From assembly GCF_963576615.1 (NCBI RefSeq), contig NC_088712.1, positions 58,154,300 through 58,218,299 on the forward strand: 64,000 bases of DNA. Reading direction: 5' to 3'. Of the stretch, positions 34,460-45,259 are shown in pieces; positions within the stretch are counted from its first letter, which is position 1; the number at the start of each line of letters is the position of its first letter. Source of the DNA: Watersipora subatra. Lineage: Eukaryota; Bryozoa; Gymnolaemata; Cheilostomatida; Watersiporidae. The position numbers were made by a program, and so were the translations under genes. The notes under the pieces were generated by a model. The model was not told the origin of the DNA, searched no databases, and saw only the letters and a list, made by a program, of their open reading frames with translations.

Positions 34460-37400
34460 TCAGTGTTCAACCATTTTGAGGAAAGCTGTTTCAAAGTCTT
34501 TAGCCCATGTATCCTGATCGTCAGCATATTTCTTTACCTAAAATCAGTTTATAAAACTTAAATGTTTGTATATTTCTTACATACAATTCGAATGTGCAAG
34601 GTTTTAGGTAAACATGTGTTAAAGAAAATTTTTCTGTGTATTCAATAAATGTGTTTTCTCTGGCTTGAATAATTTTAATAGCCTTGCACTTAGTTTTCTC
34701 ACCTTTAATTAAACTCATTTACGCACTCATTGACTCCAACTAGTTTATAGCTCGTTTAGTAAATATTTATATTAATTGAAGTTGTTTTTGAGTAAAAAAT
34801 TTCAAGATTTTAGATAAAGAACCGATCTGATAAGTAACTGTTGACAGTGAATATAAATGTAGCAATTTCTATATCGATATGTGTACACTTTTCAAATAAA
34901 GGATCTGGGGTCTATTTGTATTCTGCTTATTGCAACGAAACATAACACAGGTGAGAATGTTAATAACATGATGATATTACAAATATGCGTCCAAGGCCCA
35001 TCTGCACACTAGAGAAGGACACACGAAATAGATGAGTAAATGTGTGGAATGAAAGCTTGTAAAAATACTATTTAGTCTAATAATACGCTGCTGATAGCAT
35101 CAGTAAGTGATGCAGGCATCAATGTATATTACTTTATTCGCAAAAAATTATTTCAAACAGAAATGAGAAGTTTTCCAAATTCTGCCATACAAGAATCAAA
35201 AAAGAAAAAAAGAGCGACAGTTAGCCAATAAAATCAAATAAATGGTATGACAAATACTGTTTAAAATACTTTTCTTCTCTAAGCAATGATGTTTTCAAAA
35301 TAATTGTTAGAGGTCATACGCAATTTTTTAGCTAAAATGTAGGTTCATTATCACAAAATAATATAATAATAATATAACGTGACATGATTGTTTAGTTACA
35401 AGTATTTTTATCATGGTTATATTCAATTTTATTTTATCATACCAGAAACATCATAATGTAATTTTATAGTTTTAACTTTTGTGGTTCACTTCATTGGCCA
35501 AGTTCTAAAATGCCATCATTTAAATGAGATTAATAAAGCTTTAATCAGGGACCTTGATGAAGCCCTGAAGCCTGAAGTAATATCATATGGCACAGTTGCT
35601 TTCACAAATATACTCTTAATGGAAAAGACTGTTGTTAGCCAATGGGTTAAACTATGGCAACGGTTTGGTTCATCTATGTGTATAAAACAATTTATTTTTT
35701 ATACTCGTTACCAACATTGTTTCGATTACACTTTTCTGTTTTGTTAAATAGCAGTCATTTTTGCTAGTTGACTATGTTATTAGATTTGAAGAGTTTTGTT
35801 CCAAGTCTTATTAGTTTGAAAATTTTTTTTCAATTTGAGCAATGATTTATCAACTTGGGTCTTTCTATTGATCCATTAATCATATTTTGAAATCACTTAT
35901 TGAAATTAATGCTGAACTTCAGTTTTAATTAGGCTTTTTGCGATACAAAACAGAGTTTTACTGTTTCTATACCTGGCTGTTGTCAGTAGAGACAGGACAT
36001 TGCTTTGAGGTTTTACATGATGGAGCCTGTCCACTTGAAATGCCCAAATTCCTAGCAAGAGACATGTCAGCGTGGAGCATCATCTGTCCATTTTTGGACC
36101 ACTGTGTGAACCTACAATTTTGGTAAACATTGTCATGTAATTACAATTTGTTATTCCCTCTGATCATATTAAGAGCAGAATAATATCTAGCTAGGACTGA
36201 ACTAGGTGAAAGTTAGTTTTTGTATTTCAACTAAGTAATTTATTTATATTTATTGTATATTTTTAGACCAATGAATGAACCTGCCATAAATATAATTTGA
36301 ACCGTTGTCTTGCAGCATATAATATGATACAATCAGCTTTGTTTTAAACTCAGTACAGAACTCCCACTTCTCACGATTACATATGTGCAGCTTAACCTAA
36401 TAGCTTAAGCTGTTGGCACAAAAATAAATTTTAAATATTATATTGTATTATATTATTATAATATTACTATAATATTATATTAAATTACATTGAAAGTACC
36501 TGCAAAGTCAAGGATGAAAATTTTGGTTTCTAACAGTGCTTTCTATGATTTGACTTTTTTAAGATATTCACTTTTAGCTAAACAACAAACTTGTAAGAGA
36601 CAGGCTAACAAATGTATGAGAAGAAAAATAGAGTGAGTTACGAGTGGGGAAGGGGGTTGTGGTTCACCCCCTTCCTGAGATGGGTAAAATCTTCTACAAA
36701 AATTCTCATCAACTTCCATTTGTCTTCAAACATTAATGGATTTCCTAATTGAGGACAGCGTGAGTAAAAATAGCCTCAGTTCCCCCTATCAATTCTGTAT
36801 AGTGGCAGCATATTACAGCAAATTACTACTAGTAGTAATTTGCTGTAATATACTGCCACTATACAGAGTTAGTACTTTTTCTAGTCTCTATAAGAGGTAA
36901 TCTTCAACATGTACCAGTAATGTATATTTAATAGTTTGGTACCTTACATTAACGCCTGTTTCCTTAAAAAAGTTGAAAGGGTGCTTTTGTTATGAAAATC
37001 TAATGTTTGAGAAGTCTAAATTTTTTTCTCCGAGTGCTATGTGCTAAAAATGTTGCATTTGATGTCACTTGCGGCAAGCTGCTATCTTTGTACTAATAAA
37101 ACTATTGAGCTGTATCTGGTACCTACATGCAGTATTGGATACGTGCATGCAGTATTGGATACCTACATGCAGTATATGATACCTACATGCAGTATTGGAT
37201 ACCTACATGCAGTATCTGATACCTACATGCAGTATGAGATACCTAAAAGCAGTATCTGATACCTACATGCAGTATATAATACCTACCTGCAGTATCTGAT
37301 ACCTACATGAAGTACCGGATACCTACATGCACTATCGGATACCTACATGCAGTATCTAATACCTACATGCAGTATCTGTTACCTACATGCAGTATCTAAT

Positions 37401-40400
37401 ACCTACATGAAGTATCTGATACCTACATGTAGTATTGGATACCTACATGCAGTATATAATACCTACATGCAGTATTGGATACCTACATCCAGTACTGGAT
37501 ACGTACATGCAGTATTGGATACCTACATTCAGTATCTGATACCTACATGCAGTGTGTTGGATACATACATGCAGTATTGGATACATACATGCTGTATTGG
37601 ATACGTACATGCAGTATCTCATACCTACATGCAGTATCTAATACCTACATGCAGTATCTAATACCTACATGCAGTATATAATACCTAGATGCAGTATCTG
37701 ATACCTACATGAAGTACCTGATACATGCATGAACTATTTGATACCTACATGCAGTATCTGATACTTACATGCAGTATCTGATACTTACATGCAGTATATA
37801 TTACCTACATTAAGTATCTCTGGCCTACATACCCATTTGGAGCGTCTGTTAGATCAAAATCCGTATGAAAAAGGTTCAAGTAGAATCCATTGTCTAGGAC
37901 AGTAGGAGTTCTGTCCCAGGGGCCTTCAAATCCACTGTTCTGTTTATTGCAGCGTCCAAGTGAGTGAGCCCCTAGTAGAACAATCAAAAAGCATAAGTAT
38001 TTGTATGGCTTGTTTCGCTTATTATTTCAATTTTTTTTATCATACTCAAAAGTGAATCAATGTAAAATAATGAAACTCTTTGCCATGTTCAGCGCTTGTA
38101 TCAGTTGCTAAAACACGCAGTGGTTGCATGTCTTACTTTTAGCAAAAAAATACATCACCTTTGCTGGTTTTGTTTGTGAGTTCCCAACAAATGGCAATTT
38201 TTGTGGCATTGGGGCACTGAAACTTGAGTCTGGTATGTGATAGCTGCCTATGCTGGTGAGTGCTCTTGCAAACGCCTTGTACACTACGTGTGTTTGTTAT
38301 TTTGTATAGTCTAACGTTGAGATACCAATTTAGTTTATTCTAAAATTTGTTTTGTATGTAAAAACCGTTGGATGGTAGAGCAAGTAATCCTGTAAGTGCC
38401 TAGCATATTCTACCTACATGTAATTTGTATCTCATCCCTACATCCCTAGTGTACATGACCTTGAAGCAAATGGTTTATAAGACGCTGTGTAAAAAATTTA
38501 ATGTAACAATGCATTAAATGGTATGCTAAAAACTAAATTAATTAACTATTGATAGCCTTTGAAAGAAAAATTTTATTATTGCTTTACCATAATAACACAA
38601 TAATAAAATTGTAGGTTCAGTGACGGTTTGTGCAAAGGTAAGTGATGAGGTACTTTTTCTGACTTACTCTAAGCTCTGTTTATAAATATTTATTATTCTT
38701 ATAATCGTTATACTTTTTATCGTTTTTGGTTTTCCTGACCCTCGTCATTTTGAACATCTCTTGAATCATAAGTTAGAGCTTACTTCGTGGAGAAGTACAA
38801 ATAATTATACACATTTTAGGCAGTTTGTTCAAACTGCGTGCTTCAACAAACTGTTTGAAATGTTAAGTGAATCTTTACCATAATCCATCTGTCTAAAGTT
38901 TGGAGTTATTCTTCCATGTTTTAAAAAAAAGCAACTTGCTTTCAAGAGGATTTGAACTCATGACCTTCAGCTTCATAGACCAACACTGTGCCACCTGCAG
39001 TAATCGACCGCCTCACCACATGTTGGAATAATTGTACAGTTAGTTAATATACTTGACAATCTCTCATGGTGCTCCTGCTGCCAGGGTTTTAGTAACCATA
39101 ATGGTTGGATTGTATAGCTAAAACAGTTTTCTAATTCTATGACACTTTGTGCTAGTGTATGCTAACCAACTAATTTCTGTCAGGCCAGACTAAGTCAACA
39201 GCTTTGCTGGCTTTTAAAGCCCTATTTAGATTACCCAAGCTAAAACTTCATATCTGAAATTTTCGATTTTATTTATATATATTTAAAATAAAATCAATTT
39301 GCTCTGCATAAATATATTTTCACGACAAATTTCAGAAATTTAAAAAATAATTTTACTCAAATAGGTTTATTGGCAATGCTTAGAATATTTAGAGTATTTA
39401 TTTACATGTATTTTTAGTTTGTAAATATAAAACCATAATTTAAGTGGTCTGTAAAAGCAAAAGCTAAAAGATAATGTTTTAATGACTCACCCATCAGTGC
39501 AATTGCCTCTTTTTTTGACAAGCTAAATTCTTGCATGAGGAATGTCAGAGAGTTAGGATCTTGGCCCTGCAAGAAGTATTTAGAATCAGTTTTAATAGCT
39601 AGAAAATTTGGAGTTATCTTCACTACAATCTTTGAAATATGTACATCTATGTGCATCAACATGTATGAACTGCACTACATAAGTGGAGCACATCTATGTG
39701 CTTTGTAAAATTAGTACTAGCTACTAACAGCATGGTATTGGTGGTTTAGGTTGTAGTTCTTTGGATCTGAGCAGCTCTTTCTGCCTTTTCGGAACGGTAA
39801 AGTTCTTTTACCGGGACCGCCTGCAATCACAAATATTTTGCATAAAACTTTCTCTGACATCTTTGAGAGTTCATTAGTGCAAAGCAATAAAAACTCTAAC
39901 AAAAGTCACAACATTCTACAACGTTTTGTAAACACATTAAAAGCATTTTTCCGATTGAGCTTACAAATCAAAAATCTAAATTATTTATTATCCCTGTTGT
40001 GAATATTCAATTGCAATTATGTTTGATGTGACTGTATTATGCTGTAACAAGAAACACTGCAAATATGCTTTACCCTTGTTTGCCATGCCCATCTCTACGG
40101 CAGCTGTTCCTAGCAGAACCACAAAGTCAGCAAAAGAAATAGGCTTTTTAAGAGCTTCCCACAGCTTTATTATATCATTGTAGATAGGTGACAGACCTGT
40201 GTAAAAAACATTACTTCTTACAACTATTGCGGGAGAGGGTAGTAAGAAGCTAATCTCAAACAACCAGTTTTAGGCTGTACAGTAAAAGTCAACTTTTTGA
40301 CTCCATCATGTTAGGCTGTAGCCTTAGTTCTAGCTACATGTGTTTGTGAATTGTTAACAAGCTTATTTCACTAGGTGAATGTTATTACTAATCTCAAGGA

Positions 40401-43400
40401 CAGTTTTAATGTTTTTTAAGATAGTGTGTTTATTTTTAGTTTTATAATATAAATACATAGCTTATTTCTGGGGCAAGTTTGGTACGATACTATTGAAACA
40501 GTTAAATATGACTTGGCATCATTAAGTACAGTGATAGTAATACTAATAACAACAATAATGATGAAACAGAAGAATAAAGTGGTGGGAGGTTAAAAACTTA
40601 CCAGTATTTGGAGGTGCAGATGTGTTTATACACCCATCACAGCCAGTGGTTCCAACACAGGTGTGAAATGTGAGTCGTACGGCTTGAGGGAGTCTCGTTG
40701 TTTGCTGCAACCATGATTCACACCATTAGTATTATACTAGTTGACAACAAACAAGTGTAGCTAACTTCTAGTGCCCCTAAAACATGGTAGTGCTTAGGTT
40801 GGTTTTTTGTTTTTATGTAACAACTACAGGGTTTCAACTCATTTCTGATATGAGCAAAATGCATACAAAATCTAACAAGGATTTTGAAAATATTCTCACT
40901 AGCTCCTGTAACAATGTTCCAACTAAAATCTGTTTTTTTTAACGAAGAAAGGTATTTCAGATGGTATGTGTCAAACCATTTATTTGATTTGACTAACTTT
41001 TCCCCTTTTCATGATTGCAGGTTATCAGTTGTCTTTTTTTACGATTCTTTTATAGCATAATTTAGAAAAACATTTCTGTCTGAAATGAATATATTGCCTA
41101 TAAAGTAATATATATGTTATGCCAAACACTCCACAGCTTTCAGCCCATGGACATTGTAAAGCATATTGTATGTTAAAATTTGGAAAGAGAACTGCAACGT
41201 TTTGCTCAATTTTAAAAATAAGAAAACCGTAAAAATAACAAAGCTACAAAGGTAGAAAAATTTTGAGCCTCTCTTTTTCATAGCATAAATGTTTCACAGC
41301 ATTTAGGGTTTCCTAATTAATAAGAGGAGGTAAAAGCGTTATTCTAGACAAGTAAATTAATTTAATAATAATATTTTTTATAAAGGGAATTTTTTTAAAC
41401 TGAGCTGACCTAAAGTAAAAATTAAGTGTCATAATGCAATTTCACAAATTTTACAAATAAAGGTGTCCTAAAAACTCAATTGAATAACTCACACTTCCCA
41501 GTATGTAAAGCTTGAAAGCTGCTTTGAGGAGACTGGTGTTGGCAAGTAGCCTGTAACATATAAGATGACGAATTGGTACCAACAAGGCATAATAAACATA
41601 AGGCATAATATATATGAACAGGAAGACGGACGTTACTCAATCTTTTTTTTATTCTTAATGCAAATTGCTACTCTTCTTTCATGATAACAATCCGTGAATG
41701 CATTCATTGATAGCATTGGTACTTAGCACATTAGGAGGCGCATTCTTGCATTTTTAATAAGATGGAATGAAGATTATCAATTGAGCCCGGTAGGCCATAG
41801 GTAACACATGGAACTCTATTGTCTGTTCTTATAACTCTTATGCCACACAAGAATTTTTTAATGTCACGCAACACCACTTTTAGTATAGTAAAGGCTATTC
41901 TGAAAATGTGGTAGCAGTCGGATTAGCGAAGTTAAGAGGGTTTCGGTATTGGAAGCTGAATACCCAGCGCACAGCAGTATTTTATGAAACACGTTAATCA
42001 CGGCTTAAGGTATTTTTTCAGTGTCAACAGTAACAAGCAAGACTTCAATTTGACCAGAGTTTTATAGGTATAGGCCTATACTAGATGAATGTCTGGCATT
42101 GCATATAAATAAAGGAAGGCTGAGAGTCAGTATGATAAAACTTTGCAATAACGAATGAAGTACTCATACAGTAGTAGCCTTAAATGCATTACGTAAAAAA
42201 AAGCACCATTACAGTAGTTTTGTGACATAGTCTGCAAGAATAAGAAGAAGTACCGGTACAGTAGTAGTCGGAAATACATATTGTAAGGTGAATCACCATT
42301 ACAGTAGGAGTCTGTTAGTGCTATCTAAGATGAAATACTGGTACGGTAGTAGTCTGAAACACTGCTAGTTGAAATATCATTACAGTAGGATTCTATCAGT
42401 GCTATTTAGGAAGGAGTACTAGTACAAAAGTAGCCTGAAGTTTATACTGCAAGATGAAGTACTACCATAAAGTGGTCTGTAACATCCAATGTATAAAGCG
42501 GCAGCGTAGCAGTATAAACCAGTTTTACTAATAACTAACGTTAAACATGTTTTGCTCTCAGAGTTGTGGTGTGAGAAACTGTCAGCGTGAAACAAACTAT
42601 TTGCTTAGTAACCATTTCTGAAACAATTTCTAATGATTAACTCAAATTATAATATAACATAATAATTATAATACCTATACTTGTAATATAAATATAACAA
42701 TTTGTCAGTACTGAAGCTGCTACTTACGATGCCTCTGCAAGGTGACCACATACTGCAATAGCAAGGGCTGCTGCCAGAAAGACCTGCAATGAAAAAATCT
42801 ATGGTTATCCATAAATGCATTTTGAACAGCCTACTAAGGTTGACTAGGTCATCTTCAACTATTTGCCGCTAGGGTTTGGAGGTCAAGGTAAACGGAAAAA
42901 ATTTCTGAAAGCAAAGGTCAGTTCTGTCAGGCTATGACTAAAAAAGAAACCCACAAATTGTATTTTGAAATTTCTGCAAAAGAAGATTTTAGACTCTGGA
43001 GAAACAAGCTTGTTTTTTAAATGGACTTACGAAGTAAGTTCTTAAACTTTCTTGCATAAACTGATAGGAAAACCAAAACCTCTCAATAAAACTTTTTTAT
43101 GAAAATAGTTAAGCTTTGTATGCATCAGAGTCAAGTAAAAATTTATTTAATACACTGTTTCTAAAACACATACAGTTAAACTAGAAAATAAAATAAAAAT
43201 ATTTAAAAGAATAAGTTAAAGTGATGAGTTTTTACATTGGAAGTACTTGACTTGCTTAGACATCGTAACACGCTGTGATTTCAGCTTGTCTCCTTTGCTT
43301 CCTAAATAATGCAAGATTGATGACACGCTCATCAGAGCTCTTTTCAACAAAAAAACAAACAAGCAAGTTTTCACTTAGAGGAGCACTTTCTGCTGCATTA

Positions 43401-45090
43401 AACAAGCAGACAAAAAATCATTAATTTGGTCTCTTTTAGCTTGTTATTATTTTTAGACTCATTAAGGTTAATATTTAAGGCCAAAATAAAATGTTGTGAT
43501 GGTAAATAGTGATAAACCATAACATTTTAACAATAAAAAATAAACCAGCATTACATTCAAATGACACATACATTCCCAATTGTACAGAATAAAGTGACAT
43601 CATGCTTAATTTCACAGTTAATTGCAAATGTGTGAAGTTCATAAGTTGACAGAAACTGTAAAATTTGTGTAACAAATAGCTTGAGTGTAGATGCAGTGAT
43701 ACAATCTACTCTTTCATCTATATCAGCATCATAAGGGTTGTTTTAGAGTTGATTTTAATTGATTTAGTTTAATGCAAACATTTACACAATGCTCTATTTT
43801 CAAAATGCATTTAATTTTGTCTATATTTATGATAATAAGTATTATGTTCGATAAATTGTGCAAAAATTGTATTACAAAAGAAAACGCTATAAAAAAATAA
43901 TTATTTTACCAATTTCATGTCATGTTTTTTGTTATTTAGATATTTGGCTAGTAAATAATGCTACTATATAATCGTGTTGATAAAGACCATTATAAATAAT
44001 AATACTTTCAGGATAAAAACTACACATATCATAAAAATAAGATTAGCCTGTAGTGACATTTTAGCCTTTTGCAAATATCTGCATAAATCAATTCCAATAA
44101 TCATTCGCATAATTAAAATATATGCTTGAATTGTGTATAACATTATATATAACAAGGCGGAATAACTGTGAGCCGATGTAATAGTATACTTTTATTAAAT
44201 TAGTACTATAAGAAAAGCAATATGTTATATTACAAAATCACTGAATTGTTTTTACATTTCATCCCAGAAAATTAGTATGCACTGTTTTATTGTAAAATGC
44301 TTTTTAAGTTAGTCTTTTCTAAACTGGTAATATTTTCAGTTTCATATTATGGCAGCGCGGCTATTGCATAGAGAAAATAAAACTTTGTTTTTAATTAGCA
44401 ATTGCAAAAGGTGCTAATCTTACAAATAAAATATTATGCTGCAATTTCATAATCAATATAATCATTGGCTTTCTATCTTGATTGATTCGACTACTCCAAT
44501 CAGTTCCACATTCTTTATTAATTTCACAAGCTAGACAGTTCTGTTAAAACATACAGCTGTATGTGAAATAAACTAGATCCCTTTGTTGAAAAACTAAAAC
44601 TGTCATGTACAACATTGTTACTCATTGTGAACTTAGCCAATAGCCATAAATTACATATACATGTATATTAACTTATATTTCAAATATTTGAACCAAACAG
44701 ATGTTTAAATAATGTTTTGAATGATTGCGTAGGCTAAATGCTGAACATTTCATTCTTTAATGGTTAAAAATAACAATCTGTACAGGTATGATCACACTAT
44801 ATAGATTTTTACTTGCTTAAATATTTGAAATCAGGACAATATGAGGATAAATATATAATCTATGGCTGTTGATTAAATTTATAATAAGCAAAAATTATGT
44901 AAATGAAAATTTTTGTTTTCCAGCAAAGAGGTCCAGTTTATTTTGCTCACAACTATAGATACATGGACTAGTAATCTTTCCTCCAAAATAAAATTTGTCC
45001 CTTCTTGCTTAAAATTGCCAAAAATCTATTTATTTTTAAGTATTAACTTAAATTGAACTGTATTAACGATATGCTTACCTTCAAATGCAT
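34460..45090 (-). CDS. Secreted plant-type (class I-like) haem peroxidase, 10 exons
   Basis: Exons on the minus strand, 5' to 3': 45090-45079, 42783-42728, 41550-41493, 40704-40602, 40196-40074, 39820-39729, 39566-39491, 37971-37833, 36111-35973, 34537-34460. All introns are GT-AG, every junction keeps phase, and the total is 876 nt (291 aa). Residues 1-22 form a signal peptide (MHLK, then a hydrophobic Ala/Leu/Val run, then LAEA). The distal site is VRLTFH (Arg52, His56) with PPNTGL (Asn75); the proximal site is MGAHSLGRC (His176) with MMLHADMSL (Asp235). Trp192 in GFEGPW sits 16 residues after the proximal His, as in ascorbate and cytochrome c peroxidases. Cys58, Cys64 and Cys67 and C252/C258 suggest disulfides, fitting secretion. 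The enzyme should use H2O2 to oxidise a small reductant outside the cell or in the secretory pathway. The Asp normally following the distal His is Thr57, and Phe55 replaces the class I Trp. Substrate unknown. Confidence 0.9.
35481..35747 (+). other. Unrecognised open stretch antisense in the last peroxidase intron
   Basis: Open for 88 codons from a GTG (no ATG early). Part reads like real protein: EINKALIRDLDEALKPEVIS, then SYGTVAFTNILLMEKTVVSQ and WVKLWQRFG. No family recognised; no flanking exons found. Possibly a transposon remnant. Confidence 0.2.
36795..36866. repeat. 72-bp near-perfect palindrome
   Basis: Arms of 36 bp with no spacer meet at 36830/36831 (aattactactagtagtaatt), with a single mismatch. 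The outer ends are ctgtatagtggcag and ctgccactatacag. It lies in the peroxidase intron between exons 8 and 9. Confidence 0.9.
37119..37820. repeat. 20-bp minisatellite (acctacatgcagtatctgat)
   Basis: About 35 copies of a 20-bp unit, in exact 60-bp register, with variants at the last six bases. On the gene strand it begins about 12 bp after the splice donor of peroxidase exon 8. Apparent proteins (YMQYLIPTCSI) across it are artefacts of the repeat. Confidence 0.92.
38880..39100 (-). mobile_element. tRNA-derived SINE, family 1, copy 7 (peroxidase intron)
   Basis: aggatttgaactcatgacc is an inverted B box, followed by ccaccacatgttgg-like tRNA block and cttgacaatctctcatggtg at the 5' end. It lies in the intron between peroxidase exons 7 and 8, in the gene's orientation. 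Confidence 0.6.
42155..42480. repeat. Degenerate tandem repeat, unit about 85 bp
   Basis: gaagtaccggtacagtagta-like words recur at about 42159, 42249, 42331 and 42413, with an intervening caccattacagtag block. It lies in the peroxidase intron between exons 2 and 3. Confidence 0.55.
42784..45078 (-). other. First intron of the peroxidase gene
   Basis: About 2.3 kb of AT-rich DNA bounded by a gtaagc donor (after MHLK) and a cattgcag acceptor. No element was identified inside. Confidence 0.6.
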
Positions 45091-45242
45091 GCCTTCCGTA
45101 CTGTCTTCAAATAACAGATTGAGTCACTGAAAATCTCTAGCTGGGGGCTAAGAGAATAACGTAAGACTCTTTGGTGTTTATTGAACAGAACTTGTTTGGC
45201 ACTTGCTGAAGCTCTGCTAGCATCAGTCGCTGAGCAGCTTGC

Positions 45243-45249
45243 TTATATA
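45243..45249 (-). promoter_or_regulatory. TATA box of the peroxidase gene
   Basis: The minus strand reads TATATAA here, about 155 bp upstream of the ATG at 45090. A start site about 30 bp downstream (near 45215) would give a 5' leader of roughly 125 nt without needing an extra exon. Position and gene model support the call; the start site itself is inferred. Confidence 0.5.
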
Positions 45250-45259
45250 GCAACTCTTC

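Noticed and set aside
37041..37681. Apparent Tyr/Met/Ile-rich proteins over the 20-bp array
   Set aside because: Intronic minisatellite of the antisense peroxidase gene; frames only reflect the repeat.
37119..37820. CRISPR-like regular array
   Set aside because: Contiguous tandem units without unique spacers, in a eukaryotic intron.
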